Of a stretch of DNA of 64,000 bases, positions 42,738 through 50,837 are shown piece by piece. Numbering within the stretch: position 1 is the stretch's first letter; the number at the start of each line of letters is the position of its first letter. The position numbers were made by a program, and so were the translations under genes. The notes under the pieces were generated by a model. That model did not search any database, had not been told where the DNA came from, and was given only the letters and a program-made list of their open reading frames with translations. Origin of the DNA: Nocardia jejuensis NBRC 103114 (lineage in GTDB: Bacteria > Actinomycetota > Actinomycetes > Mycobacteriales > Mycobacteriaceae); assembly GCF_001613145.1 (NCBI RefSeq), contig NZ_BDBU01000043.1:1-64000 (forward strand). Reading direction: 5' to 3'.

Positions 42738-44273
42738 GTGGCAGAGTTCCGGTCCATGCCGACGAATCAAAGGACCGCCTCGTCCCTGCTCGCCGACCTC
42801 GCACCGGACCTGCGCGCCGCTCTGATCCGTGTCGGATACGACGCCGACACCCTGTTGGAAGCACTCGGCGATCCGGCCCACAGCGCGCTGGGCCGCTCGG
42901 AACCGGTTCCGGTCCGCCGCGCCGCCGCCGACCTGGGAGAGCTGGGCACCCTGGTTCGGCTGCTGCTGCTGGGCGACCCGCTCCCCGAACCCGACGTGGC
43001 CGCCGCACTCGCCCCCGTGGACCCGGAACGAGCGATCGCGGCCGGGCTGCTCCACCGAGACGGCGAACTGCTGCGCGCCGCACTCGATCTGCGCCCGCTG
43101 GATCTGGGGCACGGCGCGCGCTGGGTGCTGTCGGATCTCGACGACTCGATGCGGCGTCGCGCACTGGACGCCGATCACGTACTCGGCGTGGGCCAGGCAT
43201 CGCTGTCACTGCTGCGTGCCACCCCGACCCGGCACACCGGCTCCGTGCTCGACCTCGGCACCGGCTGCGGCATCCAGGCCGTACATGCGGCGGGCTACGC
43301 CGACACGATCACCGGCACCGACGTGAACGCGCGAGCGCTGTGGCTGGCCGAGGCCACCGCCGCACTCAACGAACTCGAGTTCGAACTACTGGAGGGGTCC
43401 TGGTTCGAACCGGTCGCGGGCAGGCGCTTCGATCAGATCGTGGCCAATCCCCCGTTCGTGGTCGGGCCCGCCCGCGTGGAGCACACCTATCGGGACTCCG
43501 GACTGGCGCTGGACGGCGCCAGCGAACTCGTCGTCTCCCGCATTCCGGAACTGCTGAACCCCGGCGGCACCGCGGCCATGCTGGCGTCCTGGGTGCACGT
43601 GGTGGGCGAGGACTGGCGCGCCCGGGTGTCGAGCTGGCTTCCGGACCACGGTGTGGACGCCTGGATCGTGCAGCGTGATGTCGCCGATCCCGCCCTCTAT
43701 GTCGGAACCTGGCTGCGGGACGCAGGATTGGATCCGCGCGAGGACGACGCCCAGGCCAAGGCGCAGCGATGGCTGGAGGCCTTCGAGGCGGCCGAGGTCA
43801 CCGGCATCGGCTTCGGTTTCGTCTATCTCCGTGCGATCGACGGACCGACCGAATTGCTGGCCGAAGATCTCACCCACGGTTTCGACGATCCGCTGGGTGA
43901 GGAGGCGCTGCGCTACTTCGAGCGCTCCGCGTGGCTGCGGGCCGCGGCCGCGGATCCTTCGAGCATCCGGTCCGCGCGGTTCGAGGTCGATCCGGCGACC
44001 GCGCTCGAGCGCGTGTACCTGCCGGGGCACGAGGGCTGGGATCAGCGCGTGGCCCGGCTGCATCGCGGGGACGGACCGCGCTGGCAGCACGAGGTGGACG
44101 ACACCACCGCCGCGCTGCTGGCCGGCATGCGGCCCGACGGACTGCCGCTGAGCGAACTGGTGGAACTGCTCGCCTACAGCGAGACGGGGGATGCGGCGAC
44201 GCCGGAGTTCGAGAGCGCGGTGCTCGGCGTCGTGGTGGGACTGGTCCGGCACGGGTTGATTCATCCGCGCTGA
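42738..44273 (+). CDS. Methyltransferase with DUF7059 N-domain (RsmC-like)
   Basis: A 511-residue protein of a mycobacterial/nocardial family. The N-terminal domain (about 15-130) is DUF7059-like. The central MTS-type methyltransferase has motif I VLDLGTGCGIQAVHAAG and the NPPF motif in IVANPPFVVGP, typical of enzymes that methylate the amino groups of G or A in rRNA. The C-terminal 200 residues are extra. The start is GTG 42738; ATG 42756 (residue 7) is possible. The substrate is predicted to be RNA, not shown. Confidence 0.87.
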   Translation: MAEFRSMPTNQRTASSLLADLAPDLRAALIRVGYDADTLLEALGDPAHSALGRSEPVPVRRAAADLGELGTLVRLLLLGDPLPEPDVAAALAPVDPERAIAAGLLHRDGELLRAALDLRPLDLGHGARWVLSDLDDSMRRRALDADHVLGVGQASLSLLRATPTRHTGSVLDLGTGCGIQAVHAAGYADTITGTDVNARALWLAEATAALNELEFELLEGSWFEPVAGRRFDQIVANPPFVVGPARVEHTYRDSGLALDGASELVVSRIPELLNPGGTAAMLASWVHVVGEDWRARVSSWLPDHGVDAWIVQRDVADPALYVGTWLRDAGLDPREDDAQAKAQRWLEAFEAAEVTGIGFGFVYLRAIDGPTELLAEDLTHGFDDPLGEEALRYFERSAWLRAAAADPSSIRSARFEVDPATALERVYLPGHEGWDQRVARLHRGDGPRWQHEVDDTTAALLAGMRPDGLPLSELVELLAYSETGDAATPEFESAVLGVVVGLVRHGLIHPR

Positions 44274-44281
44274 GGTCCTCC

Positions 44282-44334
44282 GCTCCGACTTTCTCCGCAC
44301 CCACTTTCTGCGCGCCGACCTTCTCCGCGGCGGC
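44282..44334. repeat. Short 15-bp tandem repeat after the methyltransferase gene
   Basis: Three imperfect copies of a roughly 15-bp unit around CACTTTCTGCGC / GACTTTCTCCGC / GACCTTCTCCGC lie 9 nt after the stop codon. In one frame they read as repeated APTFS/APTFC, but no start or ribosome binding site supports translation. Confidence 0.5.
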
Positions 44335-44355
44335 ACATTTCCCTCTCGATCACAT

Positions 44356-44388
44356 CGGCCGCCGGATGATCCGCTCATCCGGCGGCCG
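44356..44388 (+). terminator. Hairpin terminator before the sigB promoter
   Basis: A 14-bp perfect stem (arms 44356-44369 and 44375-44388) with a 5-nt TCCGC loop, followed by GTTGTCTGTCC. It isolates the methyltransferase gene from sigB. The remaining gap (44389-44706) has no gene. Confidence 0.8.
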
Positions 44389-44705
44389 GTTGTCTGTCCG
44401 GTCACATCCCGATAGCGATCATGCATGATCCACATCACAATCGGCGTGGTGCGGTGTTTCCCCGGGGAATGCCTACGACCTGCGCATCGTTGCACCGAAC
44501 GCTCCGAAAAACCGCCTTCGCGCCTGGCCCGTTCGCTCGTATTCGATTGCCGCGCTCGGAAGTTCGAGTTATAGACGGCAACCAATGGGAAACCGGACGT
44601 CAGCCCGCCGGAGACATGCGTTCCCCGGAGCGCGCCCTTCTCAGGAACTTCTCAGACGGATGCCGTGAAAACCGCAGCTCAGATACGGTTTACGAACGGC
44701 ACGGC

Positions 44706-44735
44706 GGGGAACTTTCTTGATGTCGGGTCCGTTGA
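44706..44735 (+). promoter_or_regulatory. sigB: ECF-type promoter of sigB
   Basis: GGGGAAC (44706-44712) and CGTTGA (44730-44735) are separated so that GGAAC and GTT stand 18 nt apart. This matches the GGAAC-N16-19-GTT consensus used by SigE/SigH/SigR-type stress sigma factors in actinobacteria. The start of transcription would fall near 44740, about 30 nt before the ATG. It predicts stress induction of sigB by another sigma factor. Confidence 0.72.
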
Positions 44736-44768
44736 ACGGAGCGAGACACCACCGACAGGAGGCAAGTC

Positions 44769-45737
44769 ATGACCAGCCCCGCCACCACTTACGTGCGCCC
44801 CAGCGAACAGGACCTCGACGCCCAGAGCCCCGCCGCCGACCTGGTACGCGTGTACCTGAACGGAATCGGCAAGACTGCACTGCTCACGGCCGCCGACGAG
44901 GTCGAGCTGGCCAAGCGCATCGAGGCGGGCCTCTACGCGCAGCACCTGCTGGAAACGGGTAAGCGGTTGTCCGCACCCAAGAAGAAGGATCTCGCGATCC
45001 TGATTCGTGAGGGCCAAGCGGCCCGCCAGCACCTGCTCGAAGCGAACCTGCGCCTCGTGGTCTCTCTGGCAAAGCGTTATACCGGCCGCGGCATGCCGCT
45101 GCTGGACCTGATCCAGGAGGGCAACCTGGGTCTCATCCGCGCGATGGAGAAGTTCGACTACACCAAGGGCTTCAAGTTCTCGACCTACGCCACGTGGTGG
45201 ATCCGTCAGGCCATCACCCGCGGCATGGCCGATCAGAGCCGCACGATCCGCCTCCCCGTCCATCTGGTGGAGCAGGTCAACAAGCTGGCCCGGATCAAGC
45301 GGGAACTGCATCAGCAGCTGGGTCGCGAGGCCACCGACGCCGAACTCGCCAATGAATCCGGCATTCCGGTCGAGAAGATCGCCGATCTGCTCGATCACAG
45401 CCGCGATCCGGTGAGCCTGGACATGCCGGTCGGCAACGACGAAGAGGCGCCGCTGGGCGACTTCATCGAGGACTCCGAGGCCACCTCCGCCGAGAGCGCG
45501 GTCATCGCCGGTCTGCTGCACCGCGACGTCCGCGTCGTACTGGCCACCCTCGACGAGCGGGAACAGCAGGTCATCCGCCTGCGCTACGGCCTGGACGACG
45601 GCCAGCCCCGCACTCTCGATCAGATCGGCAAGCTGTTCGGCCTCTCGCGCGAACGCGTCCGCCAGATCGAGCGCGAGGTCATGACCAAGCTCCGCAAGGG
45701 TGAGCGCGCGGACCGCCTCCGCGCCTACGCCAGCTGA
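44769..45737 (+). CDS. sigB: Primary-like sigma factor SigB
   Basis: A 322-residue group 2 sigma factor. It lacks the long N-terminus of SigA and starts almost at region 1.2 (SPAADLVRVYLNGIGKTALL). Region 2 has LRLVVSLAKRYTGRGMPLLD and YATWWIRQAITRGMADQ, region 3 NKLARIKRELHQQLGRE, region 4.2 SRERVRQIEREVMTKLRK. ATG 44769 follows ACAGGAGG. In mycobacteria it runs general stress and stationary-phase genes. The ECF-type promoter just upstream fits that role. Confidence 0.95.
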   Translation: MTSPATTYVRPSEQDLDAQSPAADLVRVYLNGIGKTALLTAADEVELAKRIEAGLYAQHLLETGKRLSAPKKKDLAILIREGQAARQHLLEANLRLVVSLAKRYTGRGMPLLDLIQEGNLGLIRAMEKFDYTKGFKFSTYATWWIRQAITRGMADQSRTIRLPVHLVEQVNKLARIKRELHQQLGREATDAELANESGIPVEKIADLLDHSRDPVSLDMPVGNDEEAPLGDFIEDSEATSAESAVIAGLLHRDVRVVLATLDEREQQVIRLRYGLDDGQPRTLDQIGKLFGLSRERVRQIEREVMTKLRKGERADRLRAYAS

Positions 45738-46049
45738 TCCGACTCCCGGCCGCACGCTTGTCGCGCGCGATCGGGCTGAAGACCCCTGAGTTCCCGCCGG
45801 AACTTCGGGCCGTCCCTCGAGGCGCCGGCCCGATACGCGCCGGTCGGTTCCGCTACCCGTACGTCCCCCTCCGGGTAGCTCGGACCGGCCGGCGTTCTTG
45901 CGCGCCAAGCACTCTCGCGCCAGTAACCTCGGCCCTCCCCCGAGAACCACGGCCCTCTCACGACAGTACGCTCGCGGGAGCGCTCTCGCATTCGTGCGGG
46001 CACCGTCCGGAAGACGTTGCGCGACTTCGAGAATCGAAAGCCCTGCGCT
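45738..46049. other. Gene-free interval between sigB and VOC gene
   Basis: This 312-nt gap lies between convergent genes. A stem of GCTACCCG (45852-45859) and CGGGTAGC (45872-45879) with a 12-nt loop may terminate sigB. No coding sequence is convincing. Confidence 0.4.
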
Positions 46050-46502
46050 CTAGGCCGCGCAGAACTCGTTGCCCTCCGGATCCTTCATGACCCACCAGTG
46101 CCCGGCCGGGCCGTTGTCGAACTCCTCGACACGCGTCGCCCCCAGCCCCTCGAGCCGCGCGACCAACTCCGCGAGATCCGCTGTCCCCCGGTGGATATCG
46201 ATGTGCAGGCGGTTCTTCACCGTCTTGCCCTCCGGCACATCTTGAAACAGCAGCCGCCGCCCCTGCCCGACTCCGCTGACGGGATCGAACGGATCTTCCG
46301 GATGCCGGACCCCGGCATAGCCTCGGAAGATCGTGCGCCCACCGTGCTCGGTGACCGCGTCCGCCGGAAGATGCCCAGCGGCGAGCAGCTGCTCGATGAG
46401 TGCGCTCGGATCCTCCACCTCGTACTCCAGCGCCGCCGCCCAGAAATCCGCGAGCGCTGCCGCGTTACGGCTGTCGATAACCAGCTTCCAGTTCAATGCC
46501 AC
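46050..46502 (-). CDS. VOC-family protein
   Basis: A 150-residue glyoxalase-like protein: MALNWKLVIDSRNAAALADF at the start, RLHIDIHRG with a possible metal His in the middle, and HWWVMKDPEGNEFCAA at the end, where Glu is the usual second ligand. ATG 46502 opens the domain directly. Substrate is unknown. It is divergent from the AraC gene at 46855 across a 352-nt gap. Confidence 0.85.
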   Translation of the reverse strand: MALNWKLVIDSRNAAALADFWAAALEYEVEDPSALIEQLLAAGHLPADAVTEHGGRTIFRGYAGVRHPEDPFDPVSGVGQGRRLLFQDVPEGKTVKNRLHIDIHRGTADLAELVARLEGLGATRVEEFDNGPAGHWWVMKDPEGNEFCAA

Positions 46503-46854
46503 ACCCGGAACCTATACCCCGGCACCGGTGTCGGTCGATCAGCAACACCGGTCAGGAGCGACTGCGGGTCCCACAGGCCGCCGGGGTCTTGCGCACACTC
46601 GAAAAGGGTCGAAGTGCCTGCGGGTCCGTCCGCCCGCACGGTGCGGCAGCGGGGCGGCACCCTCGCGTCGAGCAGAGCCGCATCGGCTGTGCTGGACGAG
46701 GGCCGGGTGAACGCCGCCGGGAAACCCGACAATCCACGGCTGCGCATGATCGACGACCCGGTCGCCGCGTGGCCGCGCGCGTCCGCGATCGCCGAGCCCC
46801 CCCCGGGGGGGGAGTGGTTCGGCGACGACACTCTCGGCGAGGTGGGCCGTCGGG
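46503..46854. other. Divergent gap with a C8G8 tract
   Basis: This 352-nt gap between a VOC gene and an AraC-family gene has no convincing gene. At 46797-46812 it contains eight C followed by eight G, a perfect 16-bp palindrome. It lies 43 nt before the GTG of the AraC gene, in the 5' leader or promoter. Such tracts slip during replication. Confidence 0.6.
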
Positions 46855-47739
46855 GTGAATACGCCGTCGACCGCGCCTACGATCGAAGAGGTGGAGGCGA
46901 CCGGCGGGGCGGGTGCGATCAGCGGATGGGAGATCGCGCGGCCGGGCGCGGGCCGGGGGCTACCGGGAATCGATATGGCGGGGTTCATGATTCGTGCGGG
47001 TGCGGCCACCGAGATTCGGGCTGTTCCGCATCCGGCGGTGACGGTGATCGTGGAGTTCGGGGGACACGCGTTTTCGGTGGACGATGGGCGTGGCGGCGGC
47101 ATGTCGGAGAGTCTCGCGCTCGGATTGGCGTCGAGCTCGTTTCACGCGCGGGCCGACGGGATCGGGTGTGTGCAGATTCGGTTGTCGCCGATCGCGACTC
47201 GGGCGGTGCTCGGGGTGCCTGCCGGGGAGTTGGGCGGCGGGCTCGTCGCGCTGGAGGATTTGTGGGGCGGGGAGGCGGCAGCGCTGCGCGAGCGACTTCA
47301 TCACGCGCGCACCTGGTCCGCCCGGTTCGCGGTCATGGACGACGTCCTGCGCGGGAGGATGCGGGTCGAGTCCGCTGTCGATCCGGAGGTGGCGTGGGTG
47401 TGGCGGCAGATCCTTCGCGGCCGGGGGCGTGCACGCATCGCCGAGCTGGCCGCCGAGACCGGGTGGAGCCGGCAGCGCCTCTGGTCCCGGTTCGATGCGC
47501 AGATCGGGCTCACGCCCAAGCGCGCGGCCATGCTGATCCGCTTCGATCACGCGGTCCACCGGTTGGCACGCGGTCAGTCGCCCGCGCGGGTGGCGGCGGA
47601 CAGCGGTTACGCCGACCAGTCACATCTGCACCGTGACATCCGCGCGTTCACGGGTACGTCACCGGCCGCCTCGGCGCGGGAGCCTTGGTTGGCCGCCGAT
47701 GACACCGCATGGCCCGCAGGCACTTCGGCGCGGCTCTAG
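46855..47739 (+). CDS. AraC-family transcriptional regulator
   Basis: A 294-residue regulator. The N-terminal sensor part (about 20-170) has a beta-rich pattern (GFMIRAGAATEIRAVPHPAV). The C-terminal AraC domain (about 185-280) holds RIAELAAETGWSRQRLWSRF and RVAADSGYADQSHLHRDIRA. It starts at GTG 46855; a later start is possible since the first 20 residues are low-information. The stop overlaps the convergent PPOX gene by 4 nt. Target genes are unknown; the divergent VOC gene is a candidate. Confidence 0.84.
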   Translation: MNTPSTAPTIEEVEATGGAGAISGWEIARPGAGRGLPGIDMAGFMIRAGAATEIRAVPHPAVTVIVEFGGHAFSVDDGRGGGMSESLALGLASSSFHARADGIGCVQIRLSPIATRAVLGVPAGELGGGLVALEDLWGGEAAALRERLHHARTWSARFAVMDDVLRGRMRVESAVDPEVAWVWRQILRGRGRARIAELAAETGWSRQRLWSRFDAQIGLTPKRAAMLIRFDHAVHRLARGQSPARVAADSGYADQSHLHRDIRAFTGTSPAASAREPWLAADDTAWPAGTSARL

Positions 47740-48179
47740 GCGTTCCCGTAGACGCGCTCCGGGTGAACGAACACCACAGCCCGGCGATCCTCGGCCATGA
47801 CGCGGTCGTATTCGTCCCAGTCGTCGTGGGTTCCCCCGGCCGCGGTGAACACCTCGCGCAGCAGCAGCCGTAGGCGTTCGGCGTCGATGCCGGGAACCTC
47901 GTCATCGGGACCGGCGATCCACACCGTCCCCTCCACGGTCACCCAGTGCCAGCCGGCCCGGCCGACAACGGTCATGCGGGGCCGCGCGCGCAGGTTGGCC
48001 AGTTTGCGCGTGCCGCCGCGAATCACCATGCACACGACGTCCGCACCGGTCTCGGGGTGTTTCATCACACCCGCATTGACCACGGAGGATTGGATCGTGC
48101 CGTCCGCCCGCTGGGTCGACACGACACAGAGCCCATGATCACCGGCGATCAGCCGGGCGAAATCCGCGAGTTCACTCAC
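47736..48179 (-). CDS. F420/FMN-binding PPOX-class oxidoreductase
   Basis: A 147-residue split-barrel protein of the pyridoxamine phosphate oxidase-like class, close to the F420-dependent TIGR03618 group. Key stretches are CVVSTQRADGTIQSSVVNAG, IRGGTRKLANLRARPRMTVV, and HWVTVEGTVWIAGPDDEVPG. Such enzymes reduce or bind F420, FMN or biliverdin. ATG 48179 starts it directly. The exact cofactor cannot be told from sequence. Confidence 0.85.
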   Translation of the reverse strand: MSELADFARLIAGDHGLCVVSTQRADGTIQSSVVNAGVMKHPETGADVVCMVIRGGTRKLANLRARPRMTVVGRAGWHWVTVEGTVWIAGPDDEVPGIDAERLRLLLREVFTAAGGTHDDWDEYDRVMAEDRRAVVFVHPERVYGNA

Positions 48180-48381
48180 CGCTGAAGTCTATGACCCGCG
48201 GCCACCATCGGGCACCCACGAGGAGGACTCGCACGGACCGTGGGGCGCCCGGCTCCCCGACACCCCGGCCGGCCATCCGGATCTGCCGACGACGACCGCG
48301 ATGTCGCGTCATCGACACACCGCGCCGAGCGATGTGTAACCACACCGGATCTATCCCGAAGCGAGGCAACGGGTTTCACAC

Positions 48382-49203
48382 CTACCCGGGAAACTCGCTC
48401 AGTGGGGCGCATGGGGTGGGGACGGGCAGGTGTCCCTTGACGAAGCCCGCGGGCGGCACGCCCATGAGGGAGCGAAAGTCCGAGGTCAGGTGGGATTGGT
48501 CGAAATAGCCTGTTGCCACGGCTATATCGGACCATGGGGTGTTGCCCGCGGCGGCCAGAACGCGGCGCAGGCGCAGGATGCGGGCGTAGTGCTTGGGCGA
48601 GAGGCCGGTGCCCACGGTGAAGAGCGCGCGGAGTTGGCGTTCGCTGACGGCGAGGGTCGCGGCCAGGGTGGTCAGCGAAGCGGAGCCGGTCGCCATGGCG
48701 TCAACGGCGGCGGTCAGCAGGCGACGGTGCGCGAGGCGCGTGGCGTTCTCCGTAAGACGCTGCGGGAGTGCGGATTCCAGGAATGGAACGATCTCGTGCG
48801 GAGCCAGTTCCGCCAGGGTGTCGGCCAGATCGGCGGCGGGACCGGGTACCTCGCGCAGCCGGAAGGCGCGGTCGGTGAGGTCCGCGGCGGAAAGTCCGAG
48901 CAGCGGGCGGGCGGCGCCGGGAGCCAAGCGCAGCCGAGTACACCCGGCCGGTTTGTCGGCGTCGGCATAAACAGCCTTCGTGCGCGAGCCGAGCACGAAG
49001 GCATCGCGACGGCCGGATTCCTGCGTGCGGAGCACCAGCGTGATCGCGGTCTGGGGAACGTGCGCGAGCGGGCCGATCGGTTCCCGCACGGTCGGGATGT
49101 GGCCGATCTCGGAGATCCAGGGGCGCAACGATTCCGGAGTCACGACGGCTCGCTCGAATCCCTCTGCCGTCACGACGGGGCTCGGGTGCAGCATCGTGGT
49201 CAC
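48382..49203 (-). CDS. AraC-family transcriptional regulator
   Basis: A 273-residue regulator of the DUF6597-AraC type. The sensor half includes PWISEIGHIPTVREPIGPLA and LRLAPGAARPLLGLSAADLT. The DNA-binding half (about 165-262) has LTTLAATLAVSERQLRALF and WSDIAVATGYFDQSHLTSDF. It is divergent from the NmrA-like gene 86 nt away, which is its most likely target. A CCTATAGCG -10-like element lies between them. Confidence 0.87.
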   Translation of the reverse strand: MTTMLHPSPVVTAEGFERAVVTPESLRPWISEIGHIPTVREPIGPLAHVPQTAITLVLRTQESGRRDAFVLGSRTKAVYADADKPAGCTRLRLAPGAARPLLGLSAADLTDRAFRLREVPGPAADLADTLAELAPHEIVPFLESALPQRLTENATRLAHRRLLTAAVDAMATGSASLTTLAATLAVSERQLRALFTVGTGLSPKHYARILRLRRVLAAAGNTPWSDIAVATGYFDQSHLTSDFRSLMGVPPAGFVKGHLPVPTPCAPLSEFPG

Positions 49204-49289
49204 GTGATCGACTCTAGACGGGCTCGATGCCGCAGATCGTGCCGATTTTTCCTATAGCGCGGCACGGTCGCCGGGGCACCGTTGTTGCC

Positions 49290-50141
49290 ATGATCGTGAT
49301 TACCGGTGCCACGGGCACCATCGGCAGTGAGATCGTCCGACAGCTGATCGAGCGGGGCGTGAAAGTACGTGCGGTGACTCGCGATCCGGACCGGGCACGG
49401 TTTCCCGGCGGCGTGGAGGTGGTGCGCGGCGACTATGCGGACACCGCCTCGATGGCCGCCGCCATGACCGGCGCGGAGGCGGCGTTCCTGGTCGGGCTGC
49501 TCGGCCCGGACTATGTCGAGCTCGATCGCGCTCTGGTCGCGGCGGCCCGGGACGCGGGCGTACGGCGCGTGGTGAAGTTGTCGGCGATCGGCACCGGCGA
49601 CGCCGCGCTCGGCCGGGTCGGCACCTGGCATCTACCGGGCGAGCAGGCGGTCCGGGACAGCGGTGTGGCGTGGACGATCCTGCGGCCCAGCAGTTTCGCC
49701 TCGAACACCTTCAGCTGGATCGACCCCGTCCGCGCGGGCGGGCCGGTGCCGAACCTCACCGGTTCGGGTGCGCAGGGGGTGATCGATCCGCGCGATGTGG
49801 CGGCGGTGGCGGTCGCGGCGCTGCTGTCGCCGGACCACGACGGACGCGTCTACACCCTCACCGGTCCGCGGGCGCTCACCGCGCACGAGCAGGCCGCCGC
49901 CCTGTCCGAGGCGCTCGGCCGACCGATCGAGGTGATCGACGTCCCGCTCGAGACCGCACGCGAACACATGCTCGCGGCCGGTATGTCCGCGGAGTTCGCC
50001 GACGGGGCGATGGCGGGGCAGGCGTATGTGCGCGAGGGCGGGAACGCGCGCGTCACCGGCGATGTGGAAGCGGTGCTCGGCCGTCCCCCGCGCGGTTACG
50101 CGGAGTGGGCTCGCGACCACGCGGCGGCGTTCACCGGGTGA
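49290..50141 (+). CDS. NAD(P)-binding NmrA/atypical SDR protein
   Basis: A 283-residue Rossmann protein: MIVITGATGTIGSEIVRQL carries the TGATGxIG dinucleotide motif, then VRAVTRDPDRARF, and VVKLSAIGTGDA. This is the NmrA/QOR2-like subclass that lacks the SDR Tyr-Lys pair and often reduces quinones or senses NADP+. ATG 49290 is used since the 21 residues upstream are not part of the fold. Its 3' end overlaps the convergent TetR gene by 11 nt. Confidence 0.88.
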   Translation: MIVITGATGTIGSEIVRQLIERGVKVRAVTRDPDRARFPGGVEVVRGDYADTASMAAAMTGAEAAFLVGLLGPDYVELDRALVAAARDAGVRRVVKLSAIGTGDAALGRVGTWHLPGEQAVRDSGVAWTILRPSSFASNTFSWIDPVRAGGPVPNLTGSGAQGVIDPRDVAAVAVAALLSPDHDGRVYTLTGPRALTAHEQAAALSEALGRPIEVIDVPLETAREHMLAAGMSAEFADGAMAGQAYVREGGNARVTGDVEAVLGRPPRGYAEWARDHAAAFTG

Positions 50142-50703
50142 GCGCCGCACCCCAGCCGTTCTCGAGAAGATCGAAGATCCGCTCGAGGTCTCCGGCGGGG
50201 TCCGCGCTGCGGCGGGACACCTCCACGGCGCCGAGGACGAAGTGGGCCAGTGCGATCAGTGCGATGTCGTCCGGATCGCGCCCGACGTCCTCGGCGATCG
50301 CCCGCGCGAAGGCGCCCTCGTGGCGCTGCCACATGCGCCGGAAGTAGTCCGCGAGCACCGGGGTGTCCCGGATGAGCCGCATGAACGCGTGCATCTGCTC
50401 GGTATCGGCGGGCCTGGGCCGGGACAGGAACGCGTCGCGCAATCCCTGCAGCACGGTTCGCCCGGGTGCGCGATCGCGGACGGCCGCGACCAGTTCCGCC
50501 TCACGATCGGCGTCGAGGTCGAACACGAGCGATTCCTTGCCGTCCGGGAAGTGCGCGAACAGCGTCGGCACCGAGACGTCGGCGGCCTCGGCGATCTCCT
50601 TCACACTCACCGCGTCGTAGCCGCGGTCCAGGAACAGCCGCAGGGCGGCATCGGCCAGCGCCTGCCGGGTCAGGGCCTTCTTTCGCTCGCGGAGTCCACT
50701 CAT
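50131..50703 (-). CDS. TetR-family repressor
   Basis: A 190-residue regulator with an N-terminal TetR domain (8-55: RKKALTRQALADAALRLFLD, SVKEIAEAADVSVPTLFAHF) and a helical ligand domain. It is divergent from a DHA2 multidrug transporter gene across an AT-rich 134-nt gap with inverted repeats, so it probably represses that pump. The ligand is unknown but is expected to be a pump substrate. Confidence 0.9.
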   Translation of the reverse strand: MSGLRERKKALTRQALADAALRLFLDRGYDAVSVKEIAEAADVSVPTLFAHFPDGKESLVFDLDADREAELVAAVRDRAPGRTVLQGLRDAFLSRPRPADTEQMHAFMRLIRDTPVLADYFRRMWQRHEGAFARAIAEDVGRDPDDIALIALAHFVLGAVEVSRRSADPAGDLERIFDLLENGWGAALTR

Positions 50704-50726
50704 GAACCCACCTTAGCGGGGTTGTC

Positions 50727-50766
50727 TTAGTCATACAATTTTTTAATTGGTTGAATTTCTTTAGTC
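50727..50766. promoter_or_regulatory. AT-rich operator region, TetR / efflux divergon
   Basis: The divergent gap contains CAATT-TTTT-AATTG (50736-50749), a perfect inverted repeat, and TTAGTC twice at 50727-50732 and 50761-50766. It is markedly AT-rich against the surrounding GC-rich DNA. This is a likely TetR operator and divergent promoter. Confidence 0.55.
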
Positions 50767-50837
50767 GTTATGGTTTTCTGAAATCGGATGCCGACCGGCG
50801 TCACGGAGAACTCGAACGAATGAAGGGAGGGACCGCT

